NCBI RefSeq assembly: GCF_047345415.1
Contig: NZ_JBLFEP010000004.1
Span: 558,001 to 622,000 of the forward strand
Length of the DNA stretch: 64,000 nucleotides
Source: Maribacter_C sp947494565
Lineage (GTDB): Bacteria > Bacteroidota > Bacteroidia > Flavobacteriales > Flavobacteriaceae
Direction: 5' to 3'
This document shows positions 60,865 through 64,000 of this stretch, piece by piece. The translations under genes and the position numbers were made by a program. Under the pieces are notes generated by a model that worked only from the letters and a program-made list of their open reading frames with translations, was not told the DNA's origin and made no database searches. Each line of letters opens with the position of its first letter. Position 1 is the stretch's first letter.

Positions 60865-62418
60865 TTAGTTTTTAAGTTTCCCCAAGTAGGTGTCAAATGC
60901 TTTTTTACCGACTTCCAGTTCAGAAAAATCAGTATCCGCGTAAATTGAGGTCAACAGTTGGTTGATGTTCCCTACCCTTTTGACCACTAGTGGATGTGAT
61001 GTATAGACAGTCTCCAAAAGGCTGCCTACCAAAACATCTACCACATCCTCACCCAATGAAGCGTAATCCACGTCATCTAAATCACTTTCAATATTATTGA
61101 CCATATTCGCTGTAGTTTTGAAAATGCTGTTCATGAACTTTTGATCCCCCGTGTTCGCCATCATAACTTCCCAAAATCGTGCAGCTTCCCGCGGATCGTA
61201 ACCTGCTTCGTAAGCATAGTACAGTCCAGCTCGATCCGATTGGGTCTCATTTTTCTTATTAAACAAGCTCATAATATTTTCCGGTGTGGTATGTTCCAGT
61301 GCCGTCCCCAATGCATCACCGACCAGCGTGCCTTCTTCAAGACCGCTTTTCTTTTGAAAGGCTTTCTTCAACCATTTGCTCGTTTTTTTTCCAATATTAC
61401 TATTGGTAAAGCGGGTGGTCTTATATTTTTTTATACCGTGTTCATAGGTCACATGTGCGATTTCATGACCAAGAACGGCTGCAATCTGCGCCTCGTTCTC
61501 GGCAATTTTAAGCAAGCCAGTATTGATAAATATCATTCCGTTGGCCAAGGCCATCGCATTCGGCACATCATTTTCGATGACATAAAAGCGAAAGTATACT
61601 TCATGCTCCTTTGAAAAGTCCTCATTTCGGGTGTACTCGGGTAAAAGCCTATTACCGATCATATTAATATAGCCTTGTGCCTTAATATCATCTAGAAGTT
61701 TGAATTCTATATTACCCAACTTTATGGCGCCATTGTGAAGACCATTGGCAGACTTAAACACTCCTTTTGGTATGCTCGTAATTTCATTCAATTTCGAGGC
61801 ATCGAAATTCTTGGTTAAATCCGAGAGGAATTCTTGATCTGCCTTACCATAGGTGTTCTTACACACTTCTATTTTTTCTGCCTGAAAAACACCTTTCTCA
61901 TCCTGCTCGCCATAAACGGTCAAGAAGCTACCCAATTCCAGTTCATCGAATCCGAGAAAGCTCCTTCCCTTACTACAAGCGCAATCATTACCGCCTTCAC
62001 ACTTGATGGTCGTGTCATTGGTCAACATGACTTTCCTTCCATCAATAAACGCTGAATCACCGGAAAAGGACTCAAAAACACCAACAAACCGCTTGACCTT
62101 GCCATACTCTTCATCACCAACCTGTATCTTGGTCAAGATTCGTTTTCTATTCTCGATTACAATAGAAGCATCGACCGTACTACCGACAAAAATTTTATTT
62201 TTTGAGATAGATTTCTTTTTCCCCAGTACAAATTTGGTTTGCTGGGTGATAGGAAAAACAAACTCCTCATCGTCTAGATTGATAGTGATTTCGTCAAAAG
62301 GGGGGGCAAATTTGACAATGGTGGCCTCTTTCCATACTTCTTCTTGAGCGATCAACGCCAAACTGCCCAATAAAAAGGCAATGAGGCAACTGATCAAAGT
62401 GTTCGTGATCGTTTTCAT
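60865..62418 (-). CDS. M48-family metalloprotease with DUF5666-like N-domain
   Basis: The protein has 517 residues starting at 62418, where a clear signal peptide (MKTITNTLISCLIAFLLGS) begins. The ATG at 62454 precedes it. The N-terminal beta-domains (residues ~30-190) resemble DUF5666 repeats (VGSTVDASIVIENRKRILTK). The protease domain has HEIAHVTYEHG (HExxH) and, ~75 residues later, E in ETQSDRAGLYYAYEAGYDP, the third zinc ligand. It is predicted to be a periplasmic M48B/BepA-like peptidase. It is the first gene of unit 1. Confidence 0.85.
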   Translation of the reverse strand: MKTITNTLISCLIAFLLGSLALIAQEEVWKEATIVKFAPPFDEITINLDDEEFVFPITQQTKFVLGKKKSISKNKIFVGSTVDASIVIENRKRILTKIQVGDEEYGKVKRFVGVFESFSGDSAFIDGRKVMLTNDTTIKCEGGNDCACSKGRSFLGFDELELGSFLTVYGEQDEKGVFQAEKIEVCKNTYGKADQEFLSDLTKNFDASKLNEITSIPKGVFKSANGLHNGAIKLGNIEFKLLDDIKAQGYINMIGNRLLPEYTRNEDFSKEHEVYFRFYVIENDVPNAMALANGMIFINTGLLKIAENEAQIAAVLGHEIAHVTYEHGIKKYKTTRFTNSNIGKKTSKWLKKAFQKKSGLEEGTLVGDALGTALEHTTPENIMSLFNKKNETQSDRAGLYYAYEAGYDPREAARFWEVMMANTGDQKFMNSIFKTTANMVNNIESDLDDVDYASLGEDVVDVLVGSLLETVYTSHPLVVKRVGNINQLLTSIYADTDFSELEVGKKAFDTYLGKLKN

Positions 62419-62571
62419 TTTAGTGGTTTTAATTTGGTTATAACTCGTAATCATACAGGCTAAACCAATCGGAGATGTGGGGGCTTTGGGAAAACCCTTA
62501 TAGTGGTACCCAAAAGAATGGCGGGCATTGCAACTAAATCACTTCGTCGGTCAGATTAACGTGCATGGCAA

Positions 62572-62579
62572 CAAACCTA
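62572..62579 (-). promoter_or_regulatory. -7 box of unit 1
   Basis: CAAACCTA reads TAGGTTTG on the minus strand. It lies 20 bp from the palindrome at 62600-62617. Confidence 0.7.
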
Positions 62580-62599
62580 AATTCAAAGGATATAGGGTC

Positions 62600-62617
62600 A
62601 TTACGGGAACCCGTAAT
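62600..62617. promoter_or_regulatory. Regulon palindrome, unit 1
   Basis: ATTACGGGAACCCGTAAT: perfect 8-bp arms around AA. It lies between the response-regulator gene and the M48 gene, 182 bp before the M48 ATG. Confidence 0.8.
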
Positions 62618-62653
62618 AAGTGGTCATTTCACTTTACAATTGGATAAACAGCA

Positions 62654-62670
62654 TTTAAAAAACGATGAAC
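62654..62670 (-). promoter_or_regulatory. Upstream conserved box, unit 1
   Basis: TTTAAAAAACGATGAAC: only the A-run and the GATGAAC core (62664-62670) match the other two units, at the same 47-bp offset. Confidence 0.5.
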
Positions 62671-62685
62671 TACCCGAAACCAAAT

Positions 62686-63354
62686 TCAGATCAATCCCAA
62701 ATCTTTGGCATTGGAGATCAATTGAATTGTGGTCTTCGCCTTTAATTCTTCTTTCAGGCGATTCAGCCTTTTTTCAATGGAGCTGAGACTATTGGGTGAA
62801 ATCCCTTCGACCTTGAGTTGTAGTGCAATTTCTTCTTGGGTAAGCCCTTCCGACAAGCGACTCAGTAGTAATGTATCGAAATCCTCCAGCACAAAGACCT
62901 CTTTTCTTCTCAAAATACCGGACAATTCAGGGGAGATAAAGATTTTACCATCCTTGACCGTTTCTACTGCGGAAATCATATCCTTGATCCCGTTTCGTCC
63001 CTTTAATACATAGCCGGAAACCCGATACCGTTCGACCAACTTCTTTACGACCGGAGGGCGTTCTTCAACGGAATAAACAATAATCGGCAAATGCTTTTCT
63101 TGATCCCGTAATTTTTGGATCAATTGTTTGCCTGATGTGATTCGGCTTTCACGGTGGTCTTTCTTAAATGAGAGATCGGTTATCAACAGATCAAAAGGAG
63201 CCTGTTCTTGCTCGGCCCGCAATAACTTGAGATAGGCATCATCACAGTATTTTGAAAATACCAGTTCCTTGATATCGGTAGCCTTTTGCAACATCATTGA
63301 TACACCATGACCAATGCTATCGATATCTTCTACCAAAAGTACTTTTTCAAACAT
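62686..63354 (-). CDS. NarL/LuxR-type response regulator
   Basis: The protein has 222 residues starting at 63354 (MFEKVLLVEDID). An ATG at 63381 adds nine residues and overlaps the kinase gene. The receiver domain has Asp pair VEDID, phospho-Asp in DLLITDLSFKKD (with an insert HRESRITSGKQL afterwards) and Lys in GYVLKGRNGIKD. The C-terminal HTH reads LLLSRLSEGLTQEEIALQLKV, a GerE-type domain ending KTTIQLISNAKDLGLI. It lies 10 bp after the kinase gene and 69 bp from the unit 1 palindrome. It is the best candidate to bind that palindrome (inference). Confidence 0.88.
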   Translation of the reverse strand: MFEKVLLVEDIDSIGHGVSMMLQKATDIKELVFSKYCDDAYLKLLRAEQEQAPFDLLITDLSFKKDHRESRITSGKQLIQKLRDQEKHLPIIVYSVEERPPVVKKLVERYRVSGYVLKGRNGIKDMISAVETVKDGKIFISPELSGILRRKEVFVLEDFDTLLLSRLSEGLTQEEIALQLKVEGISPNSLSSIEKRLNRLKEELKAKTTIQLISNAKDLGLI

Positions 63355-63364
63355 CTCAGCCGAA

Positions 63365-64000
63365 TTAAAAGGGAATTTCAATGATTATTTGGGTACCCTT
63401 GCCCATGTCTGAATCAAAGTTAATTTTACCTTGAACACCTCGAATACGGGAAACCGTATTTTTAAGACCGACTCCGAATTTTGGTTCAGGGTCCATGCCT
63501 ATACCATTATCCGAGTAGGTAATGTCGAGTACCTTTTTCCGCTCTTCGAAACGGATAGCGACTAGACTGGCCTGACTGTGCTTTCTCATGTTCACCAGTA
63601 ATTCTTTTAGACCTCGATGCACCGCGATACACTTTTCATCGGATAACTTTTCCCAAGAAATGTCTTCCAAGCCCTTAACGATAACGGCCGTTTCCGTATT
63701 GTAAAAGCTGCCGAGTTCGTCTTTGAGCTCGGCGGGGAAGGCATCCCCTAGGGCAATCTCCCGTGTGTCATGGGAAATAGTTCGGGTATGCCGGTATATT
63801 TTTTCGAGACCATCTAAAAGATAAGGGGTATTTTTATCGGGACGCTGTTCTACATTAGCCATCAAACCGAAAATATCGTTGGATAATTCATCGTGTAAGC
63901 GTTGGCTGATCATTTTCTCGGTGCGATAGACCTCGCGTAACTTCTCTTTACGATGGCGCTGTCGCAATACATAGTACAACGAAGTACCGGCTATCACCAA
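63365..64000 (-). CDS. Sensor histidine kinase, C-terminal part (NarX/HisKA_3 type)
   Basis: Only the last ~211 residues are in the window. A TM segment at the edge (VIAGTSLYYVLRQRHRK) is followed by a HisKA_3 H-box QRLHDELSNDIFGLMANVEQ (His near visible residue 36). The HATPase has ELLVNMRKHSQAS (N box), YSDNGIGMD (G1) and GVGLKNTVSRI (G2). The true start lies beyond 64000, so the sensor domain is unseen. It is the partner of the NarL-type regulator 10 bp downstream. Confidence 0.88.
   Translation of the reverse strand: MVIAGTSLYYVLRQRHRKEKLREVYRTEKMISQRLHDELSNDIFGLMANVEQRPDKNTPYLLDGLEKIYRHTRTISHDTREIALGDAFPAELKDELGSFYNTETAVIVKGLEDISWEKLSDEKCIAVHRGLKELLVNMRKHSQASLVAIRFEERKKVLDITYSDNGIGMDPEPKFGVGLKNTVSRIRGVQGKINFDSDMGKGTQIIIEIPF

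Noticed and set aside
52793..62418. Bat (aerotolerance) operon, because of VWA and TPR proteins
   Set aside because: No MoxR ATPase, DUF58 or BatD protein is present, and the M48, FN3-VWA and small membrane genes do not belong to it.

Overview
The window looks like a chromosomal segment of a marine member of the Flavobacteriaceae (Bacteroidota). The evidence is as follows. Several genes sit behind the Bacteroidota -7 promoter box TAnnTTTG. The tmRNA encodes the tag GDNNYALAA. There are many outer-membrane barrels, OmpA-type proteins and DUF families typical of Flavobacteriia, two formylglycine-type sulfatases, an FtsE/TPR/barrel block, and flavobacterial intergenic repeats (CCCTTCGGCTACGCTCAGG-like, TTCGAGCGCAGTCGAA-like, heptamer arrays). 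The genus cannot be fixed from sequence alone.

Region by region. 1-10 kb: end of a TPR gene, an MFS transporter, two tandem OmpA-family proteins, a lyase-fold lipoprotein, and a plugless TonB-receptor-like barrel next to a 1007-aa TPR protein. 10-18 kb: ftsE, a class C beta-lactamase-like hydrolase, a sulfatase, a ROK/polyphosphate glucokinase, a sigma factor operon and typA. 18-25 kb: a CarboxypepD/TonB-type barrel and a LytS/LytTR two-component pair, flanked by three paralogous small outer-membrane proteins, then kdsA. 25-31 kb: a DUF3857/transglutaminase protein, a second sulfatase and a PHP phosphodiesterase. 31-36 kb: a winged-helix regulator with small membrane proteins, a Coq4-like protein and DUF4173/DUF1361/DUF2809 proteins, with shared palindromic operators and several 7-bp tandem arrays. 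36-38 kb: an alanine/saccharopine dehydrogenase-like gene, a candidate structured RNA and ssrA (tmRNA).

38.4-48.03 kb is an AT-rich genomic island inserted at the 3' end of ssrA. It is bounded by ~165-bp direct repeats, each carrying two copies of the tmRNA 3' end, and it contains no integrase. Its cargo is defence-like: a nucleotidyltransferase toxin/antitoxin pair with paired palindromic operators; a NACHT (STAND) ATPase preceded by a 36-aa single-membrane-span protein; and a divergent four-gene operon encoding a SLATT-like 2-TM protein, an unknown 350-aa protein, a YkuD-like protein with an H...SxGC signature, and a 4-TM coiled-coil protein. A two-box end module at identical 61-bp spacing occurs after the first cargo unit and again at the island's right end, which suggests stepwise accretion. 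This is the best candidate for an undescribed system.

48-64 kb: a double P-domain metalloprotease, an FAD-linked oxidase, a DUF2188 protein, and then a nine-gene minus-strand cluster (outer-membrane barrel, TPR, lipoproteins, membrane proteins, two VWA proteins, M48 protease) next to a NarL-type two-component system. Three transcription units in this cluster share one promoter architecture: an upstream GATGAAC-containing box, the palindrome TTACGGGNNCCCGTAA, and a TAnGTTTG -7 box, all at invariant spacing. The cluster therefore looks like one regulon probably controlled by the adjacent response regulator. Its function is unknown and it is the second main candidate for something new.
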